DNA of 64,000 nucleotides from Nocardia niigatensis NBRC 100131 (lineage in GTDB: Bacteria > Actinomycetota > Actinomycetes > Mycobacteriales > Mycobacteriaceae): contig NZ_BAGC01000113.1 of assembly GCF_000308655.1 (NCBI RefSeq), forward strand, positions 124,001 to 188,000, read 5' to 3'. The notes under the pieces are model-generated. The model made no database searches, was not told the DNA's origin, and saw only the letters and a program-made list of their open reading frames with translations. The position numbers and the translations under genes are program-made. Positions 35,331 to 43,497 of the stretch are shown one piece after another. Every line of letters starts with the position of its first letter. Position 1 is the stretch's first letter.

Positions 35331-35513
35331 ATGCAGCACCGCATCGTCGTCCTCGGGGCCGGATACGCCGGAGCCTTCTCCGCCGGAGGTTACCCGCGCC
35401 ACCCGCAGCGGCTGACCACGGCGTGCCCGGCGCCGCCGAGCATGCCTTCCACGTGGCCGCGCCAGCAATGGCAGCGGCAGGAGCACGGTGCCCCACTGAT
35501 CGAATCGTGGTAA
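35331..35513 (+). pseudogene. 5' remnant of an NAD(P)/FAD-dependent oxidoreductase
   Basis: ATG 35331 opens with MQHRIVVLGAGYAGAFSAGG, the exact style of the N-terminal dinucleotide-binding motif of NDH-like FAD oxidoreductases found in actinomycetes. After about 20 residues the frame loses all family similarity and stops at 35513; a full gene would need about 1.2 kb. A ribosome site (GGAGCG) is still present in front. The rest of the gene has been deleted or replaced. Confidence 0.6.
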
Positions 35514-36065
35514 CCGCCTGCCCGACACCCGATCTCACGTTGATCGTCAACTCCCGTCGCATTCGGCAAGCCGATGATCGGGAAGCATGGTTGCGAATCC
35601 GATTCGCGGACAACACCTCTGCGCCGCCTGCGGAGCGGATCCCGGGCGTGTGGAAACCGCACCGATGACCGAGAAGCTCCGGGCCCACTTCGTCGCAGCG
35701 GCCGTCGGCGCCTTCCCGGCGGTCTGCACACCGGCATCCAACCAGGCGGGACTATCGTCTACCGGCTTTGAGTAATCGTGGGTGCTATCCGGGTAGCCCG
35801 CCTCGGACTGCGCATCATGCGGCAGATCAGCGTGTGGCTGGGTATTGGCAGATGTCGAAGTTGATCCGCTCCGAACACGCACAACCATGAAGGAATTGGC
35901 GAGATTCCGGCGATTTGCAGCCAGTAGGGCGCGATTGCACCGGCTCTATTCCAGACTCGGCGTGATGGCACGCTCAACCGGCTTCGGACGGCCACGGCCA
36001 TTTGATCTTCCGCCGCTCCGCCCCGCGCTGGCCGGGTCGGTCAACGCGGTACGTGGCGGTTGTCT
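35514..36065. other. gene-free, lower-GC stretch
   Basis: No gene supported on either strand. Base composition is visibly more A+T-rich than the surroundings from about 35.75 kb to 36.4 kb, which points to acquired or relaxed DNA. Short frames here have no ribosome sites or recognisable domains. Confidence 0.35.
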
Positions 36066-36269
36066 CTACTCCGCAAACTCGGTTCGTTCGAACCACTCGT
36101 ATACAGGCAGTCGGCCTTCGGCGGTATCTGTGAACCTTGGGGTGGTTTTGTAATGTTCGTAGCCGGCGCGACGCTCGATCTTCACCTCGAAACCGGGCGG
36201 CGTGATCGGGACGATTCGCGTGGGCATGTCATCTGGTCCACCTTCGATGAAACACTTCGCCGACATCAT
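36066..36269 (-). CDS. DUF5988-like small protein
   Basis: A 67-residue protein. The pattern IEGGPDDMPTRIVPI, then GYEHYKTTPRF and LPVYEWFERTEFAE matches the small actinobacterial family I know as DUF5988, often found near antibiotic or developmental genes in streptomycetes; its function is unknown. AAGGAG lies 3 bases before the first ATG (36269) and 6 before the second (36266), so the second may be used. It sits alone in a low-GC, decayed patch. Confidence 0.75.
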   Translation of the reverse strand: MMSAKCFIEGGPDDMPTRIVPITPPGFEVKIERRAGYEHYKTTPRFTDTAEGRLPVYEWFERTEFAE

Positions 36270-36426
36270 GCGCTCCTTTCGTTGATTGACGAGCTGAGCG
36301 GAATTCTATCGATCAGTTAATGGCGAGAGTGCCGCAACGGAGTACTACGGATACGCACTCTGCATTCGGTAAGAGCGGGCGATAGGAATCGCTGACACGT
36401 CGAACGGCTGGTGGTGGGCCGGAGGT

Positions 36427-37068
36427 TCAGCGGGCGTCGGCAGCGAGGCCGAGGCCCAGGGCTACGAGGACGGCAGCCAGGGCGCGTTCGATGCGGCGGC
36501 GAATTCCGGTGCGGCGCAGCCAGGTTCCGGCGCGGTCGGCGGCGAGGACGACGCCGACGCACCAGGCGGTGTCGATGGCCAGTTGGATGACGGCCAGGAT
36601 CACGACCGTGGGCAGGACCGGGCCGGCCGAGGGTAGGAATTGGGGGAGGATCGTGAGGCCGAAGACGGCGGCCTTCGGGTTGGCGGCGATGGAGATCAGC
36701 GATGCGCGGAACGCGGCGGCGGGGGTGCGGCCGCCTGGCAGAGCCGCGGTGAGGGCGGCGCCGAAGGCGTCGTCGCCCCGGGATCCGCGCCAGGCTTGAA
36801 TGCCGAGCCACACCAGCACGACCGCTCCGAGCACGTGGATGCTGACATTGAGCACGCGGTTGGCCACCAGCAGCGTCGACAATCCCGCGCCGCCCGCCAG
36901 CGTCCACCCAACGATGCCGATCTCATTTCCCGCCACCGCCGCCAACCCGGCGGCCCGGCCGTCCCGGACCGAGCGCTGCAGGAACAGCGCGGTGGCCGGG
37001 CCGGGGAGCGCGGCCAGAATCAGGCAGGCGAGTGTGAAGGCGGGAAGCACCTCGATCCAATGCGGCAT
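36427..37068 (-). CDS. LysE/RhtB-family exporter
   Basis: A 213-residue membrane protein with about six helices and the LysE opening FTLACLILAALPGPATALFL (the PGP motif), followed by GRAAGLAAVAGNEIG. The family exports amino acids or related small molecules. ATG 37068 gives the normal start; an upstream frame adds 12 unlike residues. Substrate not predictable. Confidence 0.85.
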   Translation of the reverse strand: MPHWIEVLPAFTLACLILAALPGPATALFLQRSVRDGRAAGLAAVAGNEIGIVGWTLAGGAGLSTLLVANRVLNVSIHVLGAVVLVWLGIQAWRGSRGDDAFGAALTAALPGGRTPAAAFRASLISIAANPKAAVFGLTILPQFLPSAGPVLPTVVILAVIQLAIDTAWCVGVVLAADRAGTWLRRTGIRRRIERALAAVLVALGLGLAADAR

Positions 37069-37205
37069 CCGTCGATGCTGACACCACCCACCCGGCCCGG
37101 CCAAGCGGTTTGCCCGGACCGGACCGACTTGGCACCCTTGGGCAAGACTCGGCTCCGGACGCCGTCGCCTCGGCCGGCGATGGTCGGCCCGGTGGGTGGT
37201 CGGGA

Positions 37206-37961
37206 CTACCTGACCGCGTCGGACAGGTAGTCCCGACCGCCGACATACAGGGTGTGGCCGAGAGGAGCCTCGAGGGTGGTGGCATCGGCGACGGTGGTGG
37301 CGAATTCCGCGACGGTGGGCAGGTCGCCCTGGTCGCGCCGGGCGGTGACGGCGTCGGGGTCGCGGCGTTCGAGCAGGCGCACGATGATGGTGCCGTCGAT
37401 CATGTCGCCGGAGACGACGGTGAAACCGATACCGCGGGCGGCGAATTCGCCGGTCATGGCCCGCAGCGCGTCCTCGCCGGCGCGCTTGCTGGCGGCGATG
37501 GGCTCGTAGCCGGGCGGGACTTCACGGGTGGGGGAGAAATGGGCTTGATGACTGGTGACGAACACGATGCGGCCGCCCGCGGGCAGGTGCGGTAGCGCCA
37601 GCCCGGTCAGCCGGGTCTGCGCGTCACGGTTGAGGAGCATGGCGTAGCCGGGCCCGGCATCGCGTTCCAGACCGCCGGAGGCATTGAGTACCAGCACATC
37701 CAGGCGGCCGAACTCGCCCGCCACCGTCTCGATGAGGCTTCGTGCGCCGTCCGCGTCGGCGATGTCCGCGCCCGCGACCGAGGCGCTGCCGCCCGCGGCG
37801 GCGATCTCGGCGGCCAGGTTCTCCGCGCGTTTGCGCTTCTCCCGGTAGTTGATCACCACGTGGTCGCCGCGAGCCGCCAGCACCCGCGCGGTTTCCGCGC
37901 CGATGCCGCGGGACGCTCCCGTGATCAGAACGATGCGCCGCCGGGTATCCGTTGTCGCCAT
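37206..37961 (-). CDS. short-chain dehydrogenase/reductase with shifted active-site tyrosine
   Basis: A 251-residue SDR with an intact cofactor motif (LITGASRGIGAETARVLAA) and VLNASGG in place of NNAGG. The active-site region reads GYEPIAASKRAGED: the tyrosine is seven residues before the lysine instead of four, and the normal tyrosine position is isoleucine. This atypical pattern recurs in a known actinobacterial SDR subgroup, so the gene need not be broken, but the chemistry may differ. It is divergent from an HxlR regulator with a dyad between them. Confidence 0.85.
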   Translation of the reverse strand: MATTDTRRRIVLITGASRGIGAETARVLAARGDHVVINYREKRKRAENLAAEIAAAGGSASVAGADIADADGARSLIETVAGEFGRLDVLVLNASGGLERDAGPGYAMLLNRDAQTRLTGLALPHLPAGGRIVFVTSHQAHFSPTREVPPGYEPIAASKRAGEDALRAMTGEFAARGIGFTVVSGDMIDGTIIVRLLERRDPDAVTARRDQGDLPTVAEFATTVADATTLEAPLGHTLYVGGRDYLSDAVR

Positions 37962-37984
37962 CCGCGACCTCCATCCACTGTGTT

Positions 37985-38001
37985 GCTTCTAATCCAGAAG
38001 C
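37985..38001. promoter_or_regulatory. candidate HxlR operator
   Basis: Perfect dyad GCTTCT-N5-AGAAGC in the 59-bp gap between the divergent SDR and HxlR genes. A looser half-site pair (ACTTC, then GAGAAGC) follows at about 38012-38028 and overlaps the HxlR start. Redox-type HxlR regulators usually bind such dyads in front of the gene they repress. Confidence 0.5.
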
Positions 38002-38020
38002 ACTACATTGGTACTTCGAA

Positions 38021-38389
38021 ATGAGAAGCGCAAGTCAGCCACCCCCTGCCAACAGCCGTGCCGACGCCTCGGCGACCCCGCTGCTGGACGCCATGGACCT
38101 GCTCGGTCAGCGCTGGATGCTGCGCGTGATCTGGGAACTCGAGCCCGGCCCGCTCGGCTTTCTGGAACTGCGTCGCCGCATGGGCAATTGCTCGTCGAGC
38201 ATGCTGTCGGTGCGACTGCAGCGGCTGGTGGAATCCGGTGTGGTGGACAAGAAGCCGGACAAGTCCTACGAATTGACCATTGCCGGAGTGGAATTGGGCT
38301 ACGCCCTGGAACGAGTGTGGCGGTGGTCGGAGCGCTGGGCGGGTAGCCTCGAGCGGGCAGGGGGCGAGGACGAGCTAGGAACGGGATGA
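38021..38389 (+). CDS. HxlR-family transcriptional regulator
   Basis: A 122-residue winged-helix protein with the HxlR core: DAMDLLGQRWMLRVIWELEP, FLELRRRMGNCSSSMLSVRL, LQRLVESGVV. No cysteine in the usual sensing position near the N-terminus, so ligand sensing is open. It probably regulates the divergent SDR gene. Its stop overlaps the start of the polysaccharide deacetylase gene (ATGA), so the two are co-translated. Confidence 0.87.
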   Translation: MRSASQPPPANSRADASATPLLDAMDLLGQRWMLRVIWELEPGPLGFLELRRRMGNCSSSMLSVRLQRLVESGVVDKKPDKSYELTIAGVELGYALERVWRWSERWAGSLERAGGEDELGTG

Positions 38390-39090
38390 AACGCAGGCTG
38401 CTCATCGGCGGCGCGCTCACACTGGTGGTGCTGGCCCTGATCTCCGTCGGGCTGTACACCCTGATGAACTCGCGCACCTTCCAGGTGGCCGGCCGCATCG
38501 TCCCGCGCGTCGACACCACCGACAAGATCGTCGCCCTCACCCTCGACGACGGCCCCAGCGAGCGCACCCCCGATATCCTGAAAACCCTTGCCGAAGTAGG
38601 TATTCCGGCCACCTTCTACCTCATCGGCAGTGAACTGGCCGCCCACCCCGACCTGGGCCGCGCCATCGCCGCCGCCGGCAACGAGATCGGCAATCACACC
38701 TACAATCACCAGCGTATGGTCTTCGTGACCCCCGGTTTCGTGCGCGACGAGGTGGAACGCACCGACGCCGAGATCGCGAAAACCGGCTACCGGGGCCCGA
38801 TCACGTTCCGCCCGCCGAACGGCAAGAAACTCTTCGCTCTGCCGTGGTACCTGTCCCGCCACGACCGCACCACCGTCACCTGGGATGTCGAGCCCGACTC
38901 CGGCAAGTCGCCGAACACCGATCAGATCGTCGCCGAGACCCTGTCGAAGGTGCACCCGGGCTCGATCATCCTGCTGCACACCATGTACGCGACCGGCGCG
39001 CCCTCCCTGGCCGCGATTCCCCGCATCGCCCGGGCGCTGCAGGACCAGGGCTACACCTTCGTCACGGTGTCCCAGCTGCTCGCGCGCTGA
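38386..39090 (+). CDS. membrane-anchored polysaccharide deacetylase
   Basis: A 234-residue NodB-type carbohydrate esterase with an N-terminal anchor (LLIGGALTLVVLALISVGLY). Catalytic motifs are complete: TLDDGP (metal and base aspartates), GNHTYNH (two metal histidines), RPPNGK, and the ILLHTMY histidine near the end. It likely removes acetyl groups from peptidoglycan or another surface sugar polymer outside the membrane. It overlaps the HxlR gene by 4 bp, an odd partnership for a cell-wall enzyme. Confidence 0.88.
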   Translation: MKRRLLIGGALTLVVLALISVGLYTLMNSRTFQVAGRIVPRVDTTDKIVALTLDDGPSERTPDILKTLAEVGIPATFYLIGSELAAHPDLGRAIAAAGNEIGNHTYNHQRMVFVTPGFVRDEVERTDAEIAKTGYRGPITFRPPNGKKLFALPWYLSRHDRTTVTWDVEPDSGKSPNTDQIVAETLSKVHPGSIILLHTMYATGAPSLAAIPRIARALQDQGYTFVTVSQLLAR

Positions 39091-39093
39091 CCT

Positions 39094-41100
39094 TCAGGCC
39101 GCGCCCCCGGACCCGGTGATCCCGCGCCGCACCTCGCCGGCCGTGTGCGCCTCGCGCGGCACGGCTCGCGCCCGCGAGGAGTGCAGCTGCCACGGCACGC
39201 TCGTCACCATCACGCCCGGCTCGAACAGCAGTCGCGCCTTGAGCCGCAGCGAACTCTGGTTGTGCAGCAGGTTCTCCCACCAGCGTCCGACCACGTACTC
39301 GGGGATGAACACGCTCACCACATCCCGGGGCCGCGACTTACGCTGGCGTTTGATCTCTTCCAGCACCGGCCGGGTGATCTCGCGGTACGGCGATTCGATG
39401 ACCTTCAGCGGAATCCCGACGTGGTAGGTCTCCCAGTCCTGGGCGAGGTGGCGAGTGTCGGCGTCGTCCACGTTCACGGTCACCGCGGTCAGCGTGTCGG
39501 GCCGGGTGGCGCGCGCGAACTGCACGGCCCGCTGGGTCGCCTTGTGCCATCCCGACACCAGCACCAGCGCGTGCACCCGTCCCGGCAGCGTCTCCAGATC
39601 GTCCGGGTCGATCTCCAGCTCCACCCGCACCGACGAATAGTGCCGGTGGATCAGCCACATCCCCACCACCAGGATCGGCATGGCGATGACCACCAGGTAC
39701 GCACCGTGGGTGAACTTGGTGATCATGACGACCACCAGCACCACGCCCGTGAAGCAGGCGCCGAACGCATTGATGAGGCGGGCCCGGTGAATTCGCAGCC
39801 GCTCACTCCGGCTCTCGCCGGTCCGCAGCTCCCGATTCCAATGCCGGACCATGCCCGCCTGGCACAGCGTGAACGAGGTGAACACGCCCATGATGTAGAG
39901 CTGGATGAGCCGCGTCGTGGATCCGTCGAAGGCATAGATCAGCGTGCCGGCCACCACCGCCAGCAGGATGATGCCATTGGAGAAGGCCAGCCGGTCGCCG
40001 CGGGTATGCAACTGCCGCGGCATGTAGCGGCGTTGCGCCAGGATCGAATTCAGCAGCGGGAAGCCGTTGTAGGCGGTGTTGGCGGCCAGAATCAGGATCA
40101 GGGCCGTGGTCACCATCAGGTAGTAGAAGGCGATGCTGTGCCCGCCGAAGACCGCCGCCGAGATCTGCGCGATGACCGTCTTCTGCGCGTCGGTGTGGCA
40201 GTCGCCCTCGAATCCGATGAGGTCGCAGGTGTTTTCGACCATCCGGGTCTTGGTGATCATGGCCAGCGCCGTCACCCCGGAGAACATGGCGATGGCGATG
40301 ACGCCCATGGCGGTCATGGTGCGGGCGGCGTTGAGCGCCTTGGGTTTCCGGAACGCGGGCACCCCGTTCGAGATGGCCTCCGCGCCGGTCAGCGCGGTAC
40401 ATCCGGAGGAGAACGCCCGCAGCAGCAGGAACGCCACGCCCGCGGTGGACAGCCCGACCTGTTCGGCGTGGATCTGATAGTGGGCGCTCTCGGCCACCGG
40501 CGTGTGCCCGAGCAGTGTCTGACCCAGCCCGACCACGATGAGCGCGAACACGCCGAGAACGAATCCATAGGTGGGAATAGCGAAGGCTCGCCCGGATTCC
40601 CGCACACCGCGCAGATTCATGGCGGTCAGGAAGACGATGAATGCGAGATTGACGGTTACCCGGTACGGATTCAGATCCGGAATGGCGGAAATGATGTTGT
40701 CCACTCCGGCTGCCACGGATACCGCGACCGTCATGACGTAATCGACCAGCAGCGCCGCCGCCACGACCAGGCCGGGCAGCGCCCCGAGGTTTTCGGCCAC
40801 CACCTCGTAGGAGCCGCCGCCGGACGGATACGCCTGCACGACCTGCCGATACGACAGCGCGACCACCGCCAGCAGCACCACGACGCCCCCGGCCACGACC
40901 GGGGTGAGATGGAGGTAGGCCAGCCCGCCCAGGGTCAGGATGAGCAGGATCTCCTGCGTGGCGTAGGCGACCGACGACAGCGGGTCACTGGCGAAAATGG
41001 GCAGTGCGAGTCGTTTGGGCAGCAGGGTCTCCCCGAGCCGATCGCTGCGAAACGGGCGTCCGAGCACGAGTCGTTTGGCTACGTCGATCGGTGAAACCAC
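39094..41100 (-). CDS. APC-superfamily permease, KimA (YdaO)-like
   Basis: A 668-residue transporter: twelve helices in the first 450 residues beginning ALPIFASDPLSSVAYATQEI, then a cytoplasmic domain (VHALVLVSGWHKATQRAVQF) and a basic tail. This is the layout of the KimA/KUP-like potassium importers and of mycobacterial Rv2690c. Potassium uptake is the best guess; amino-acid transport is the alternative. GTG 41100 start. It ends 3 bp from the convergent deacetylase gene. No ydaO (cyclic-di-AMP) riboswitch sequence was seen upstream. Confidence 0.82.
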   Translation of the reverse strand: MVSPIDVAKRLVLGRPFRSDRLGETLLPKRLALPIFASDPLSSVAYATQEILLILTLGGLAYLHLTPVVAGGVVVLLAVVALSYRQVVQAYPSGGGSYEVVAENLGALPGLVVAAALLVDYVMTVAVSVAAGVDNIISAIPDLNPYRVTVNLAFIVFLTAMNLRGVRESGRAFAIPTYGFVLGVFALIVVGLGQTLLGHTPVAESAHYQIHAEQVGLSTAGVAFLLLRAFSSGCTALTGAEAISNGVPAFRKPKALNAARTMTAMGVIAIAMFSGVTALAMITKTRMVENTCDLIGFEGDCHTDAQKTVIAQISAAVFGGHSIAFYYLMVTTALILILAANTAYNGFPLLNSILAQRRYMPRQLHTRGDRLAFSNGIILLAVVAGTLIYAFDGSTTRLIQLYIMGVFTSFTLCQAGMVRHWNRELRTGESRSERLRIHRARLINAFGACFTGVVLVVVMITKFTHGAYLVVIAMPILVVGMWLIHRHYSSVRVELEIDPDDLETLPGRVHALVLVSGWHKATQRAVQFARATRPDTLTAVTVNVDDADTRHLAQDWETYHVGIPLKVIESPYREITRPVLEEIKRQRKSRPRDVVSVFIPEYVVGRWWENLLHNQSSLRLKARLLFEPGVMVTSVPWQLHSSRARAVPREAHTAGEVRRGITGSGGAA

Positions 41101-41210
41101 GTTCGGAGCCTAGGGCGGAAAACCGGATGAGTCGGAACCCCATGCCGTAGGGATTTCGTAAAGATACTGAGCGGTCCGGTGCTTTCCCTTGCAGGTTCCG
41201 AGACTTGTGC

Positions 41211-41235
41211 GGTTGATCGAACAACCACCTAGACT
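41211..41235 (+). promoter_or_regulatory. GntR-gene promoter with embedded dyad
   Basis: The near-perfect 16-bp palindrome GGTTGATCGAACAACC (41211-41226, one mismatched pair) sits just before a -10-like TAGACT (41230-41235), about 40 bp before the GntR start. A dyad between the -35 and -10 regions suits autorepression by the GntR protein. Confidence 0.45.
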
Positions 41236-41274
41236 GTCTGGGACGTGGTCGAGGTTTTATGGAGAGGTGACACG

Positions 41275-42051
41275 ATGGGAGACCGGACGGTCGTCGCCGA
41301 CGTTGCCGACGAGTTGGCACGCCGTGTGGCATCCGGGGAGTACGAGCCCGGTGGTCTGATGCCGTCCGTCCGGCAGGTCGCCGACGAATTCGACCTGAAT
41401 CGTGCGACGGCGCAATTGATTCTGGGCCGGCTCGAATCCTACGGATTCGTGGACGCGTACCGCGGCAAGGGATTCGTCATCCGGGACGTGCGCGCCGAGG
41501 GTGGCGTGGATGTGTACCGCCGGCTGTTCCGGCTGTCCATGCCGGACCCGGACATGGCCGCGGACATGTTCGGCAATATCGTCGACGAGGAGCGCGGCAT
41601 CGCGCTCGAGGCGCTGCTCGCCTACACCGGCGGCGAACGCGCCATCGATCCGGCGGTCCTCAAGGACGAGATCGACGAACTGGAAACCCTTGCGCGCGGC
41701 GCGGACCCGGATCCGCATCGCATGCTGAGCATCGAGCTGGGGCTGTTGCGCCGGCTGCTCACCGCGCTCGGGCACACGGTGCAGCGCGCGGTGCTCAACT
41801 CCATCGGCGAGATGGTGCTGGAGGTGCCGGAGGCGGTGCAGGCCTACTTCGCGGTCTCGCCGGACCTGCACGTGCTGGTGTGGCGGGCGCTGGTCGCGGT
41901 GTGGGAGTCCGACAGCGGGCCGAGTCAGGCGCAGCTGGCGCTGTTCGAGGATCTGTTCGGCATGTACCACCGGAAGGTGGTGGCGCGCTTCGAGGAACTG
42001 GTCGGGGCGGCCGGGGCCGAATCCGCCGACGTGGTGGCCGCGACGGCCTGA
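41275..42051 (+). CDS. GntR-family transcriptional regulator
   Basis: A 258-residue regulator with an N-terminal winged helix (GGLMPSVRQVADEFDLNRAT, then AQLILGRLESYGFVDAYRGKGF) and a mostly helical FadR-like ligand domain. ATG 41275 has GGAGAGG eight bases upstream. It is divergent from the KimA-like permease, which may be its target, and a palindrome lies in its own promoter. Effector unknown. Confidence 0.85.
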   Translation: MGDRTVVADVADELARRVASGEYEPGGLMPSVRQVADEFDLNRATAQLILGRLESYGFVDAYRGKGFVIRDVRAEGGVDVYRRLFRLSMPDPDMAADMFGNIVDEERGIALEALLAYTGGERAIDPAVLKDEIDELETLARGADPDPHRMLSIELGLLRRLLTALGHTVQRAVLNSIGEMVLEVPEAVQAYFAVSPDLHVLVWRALVAVWESDSGPSQAQLALFEDLFGMYHRKVVARFEELVGAAGAESADVVAATA

Positions 42052-42130
42052 AGAGACTGGACCGATCCGATCACGCCCGTTTCAAATCCGACGGGTCGGT
42101 TTCGTCTCAGACAACCCCGCTTGGCAGAAA

Positions 42131-42424
42131 TTATTGCCCGATCACGGCATTCATGATGGTGCCCGCGCTCGTCGCGATGATCCCGCCGACGAGCGCGCCG
42201 GCCACCTGCTTGGGCGCCTGCACGCCGCCGCCGCTCCACTTCTCCCAGGCGAAGCGGCCACCCGCATAGGTGATGGCCAGCACCCCTGAGAGCAGGACGA
42301 ACCAGGTGAAGTACCGGACCAGCCGCATCAGCTTGTCCGCCACCGGCGGGGTCTCGGGGGTCGGATTGGAGATCTGCGCGTGCTGAAGCTGCGTCAACAG
42401 CTCGTGGGCGGCAATAAGAAACAT
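42131..42424 (-). CDS. small two-helix membrane protein (VirB2/TrbC-like topology)
   Basis: A 97-residue protein: a 33-residue hydrophilic start, helix 1 (YFTWFVLLSGVLAITYAGG), a short loop with a tryptophan and glycines, helix 2 (GALVGGIIATSAGTIMNAVI). The topology and Gly-rich second helix resemble VirB2/TrbC pilin-like proteins of actinobacterial conjugative elements, but no other transfer gene is near. Function unknown. ATG 42424 chosen; a TTG further up (42490) is possible. Confidence 0.6.
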   Translation of the reverse strand: MFLIAAHELLTQLQHAQISNPTPETPPVADKLMRLVRYFTWFVLLSGVLAITYAGGRFAWEKWSGGGVQAPKQVAGALVGGIIATSAGTIMNAVIGQ

Positions 42425-42559
42425 CTCGGCGCTCTTCCGCGTGATGGCATGTCCATCTCCGGAGTACCCGCCGGACGTGGTGCCGCGCAAGGGAAGTCGT
42501 GCTCTGAAAGGTCATCGGGTGTGGACGCGCGAAAGCAATAGTGCGCGCGCCCGGTACAT

Positions 42560-42751
42560 TCAGTCCACGTCGTTGTCCGCGGACAGATAGGCTACGGCCG
42601 CCAGATACTGTCGGCACGCGAAGTGCTGATCGTGCGCGCGCAGGATGGCGCGGGCCTGGCGATAGGTGAGGGTGCGCGGTTCGACCGCGCAATCGTTGGG
42701 AATTTCGTTCCGAGCTGCCACATCGGTGGAACGGACGAGCATCTGCGTCAT
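42560..42751 (-). CDS. small hypothetical protein
   Basis: A 63-residue soluble protein (TYRQARAILRAHDQHFACRQ, then YLAAVAYLSADNDVD at the end) with no recognised domain. AGAGG lies 7 bases before ATG 42751, and a promoter with an operator-like dyad (42787-42825) lies upstream. The gene at 44480-44728 has the same promoter/operator, which argues that both are real and co-regulated. Confidence 0.6.
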   Translation of the reverse strand: MTQMLVRSTDVAARNEIPNDCAVEPRTLTYRQARAILRAHDQHFACRQYLAAVAYLSADNDVD

Positions 42752-42786
42752 GGGATGCCTCTGGCCGATTAGGGGATGATCCACCG

Positions 42787-42825
42787 AGTTTAGGATCCCG
42801 GATCGTACAGATGCAAGCACATCTG
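42787..42825 (-). promoter_or_regulatory. promoter with dyad operator, copy 1
   Basis: Minus strand: -35 TTGCAT (42811-42816), 18-base spacer, -10 TAAACT (42787-42792). The dyad CAGATG-CAAGCA-CATCTG (42808-42825) covers the -35 box. The same arrangement, with the same spacer length, occurs at 44834-44873. Confidence 0.6.
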
Positions 42826-43180
42826 CACGCTCGAATCCGGTTTCCCCGGCTGAGGCCCGGATCCCCGCCGGCTCCAATCCCGCTGTCGGCCGCGAACTCT
42901 GGCGTCACGTGACTATTCGGACATCGAGTTTCCGGGAGCAATCGGACGAACGGGATCGGCGAGCCGGTATTGTCCGAAATCCTTCGCAACTTTGCTTGGC
43001 CTTTCGGTGAACCAAGATCAAACCTGTTGTGTTGCAAAGGATGTGCTCTTCCGAGGCCATCGATGCCGGGCAATCTGCGTGCTATCGTCGTGCTTGCGGT
43101 TGCAACTGTAAGTACACCTGATCGAACATTTGCAAGTACTGGGACCACCGTCTGCGGGCGGTACTGGCAAGGAGTCTGAA
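42826..43180. other. intergenic region before the DUF397 gene
   Basis: No gene. Close to the DUF397 start, TTGCAACTGTAAGTACACCTG (43100-43120) recalls the TTGCAT/CTG core and the CAAGTACATCTG spacing of the twin operators, but without a clean dyad. GCAAGTAC appears again at 43132-43139. A weak third site for the same regulator is possible. Confidence 0.3.
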
Positions 43181-43411
43181 ATGACGGACATCTCGGCAAC
43201 CCCGATCGATCGCTCGAACCTGTTGTGGCGCAAGAGCACATTCAGCAATCCCAGTGGGAACTGCGTGGAGATGGCCCCCATGTCCGATGGACAGGTGGCC
43301 GTGCGCAACTCCCGCGACCCCGAGGGCTCGCTGATCGTGTACACGCGACCGGAGATCGACGCGTTCCTGCGCGGCGCGAAGAGTGGAGAATTCGACGACC
43401 TCGCGCGCTGA
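43181..43411 (+). CDS. DUF397-domain protein
   Basis: A 76-residue DUF397 protein: LLWRKSTFSNPSGNCVEMAP, VAVRNSRDPEGSLIVYT, then the EIDAFLRGAKSGEFDDL end. These small actinobacterial proteins are nearly always encoded beside XRE/DUF5753 regulators, as here (next gene at 43498), and act with them in a regulator-partner or toxin-antitoxin-like way. ATG 43181 has AAGGAG seven bases upstream. Confidence 0.9.
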   Translation: MTDISATPIDRSNLLWRKSTFSNPSGNCVEMAPMSDGQVAVRNSRDPEGSLIVYTRPEIDAFLRGAKSGEFDDLAR

Positions 43412-43497
43412 GCGGTAGCATTGGCAATCGGCGCGGTGGTTCGCGACAGACGGTTGTGAGTCCACTGACGGCAAACCCGAGCATCGGAGTGGACCCC

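Noticed and set aside
39145..41094. A 649-codon plus-strand frame opposite the KimA-like permease.
   Set aside because: Low-complexity Gln/His/Arg-rich translation, typical of the mirror frame of a high-GC membrane-protein gene.
41101..41274. A ydaO-type (cyclic-di-AMP) riboswitch before the KimA-like permease.
   Set aside because: None of the conserved blocks of that riboswitch could be found on the minus strand.
43100..43139. A third copy of the twin operator in front of the DUF397 gene.
   Set aside because: Parts of the core are present but the dyad is missing and the -10 is poor; mentioned only as a weak possibility.
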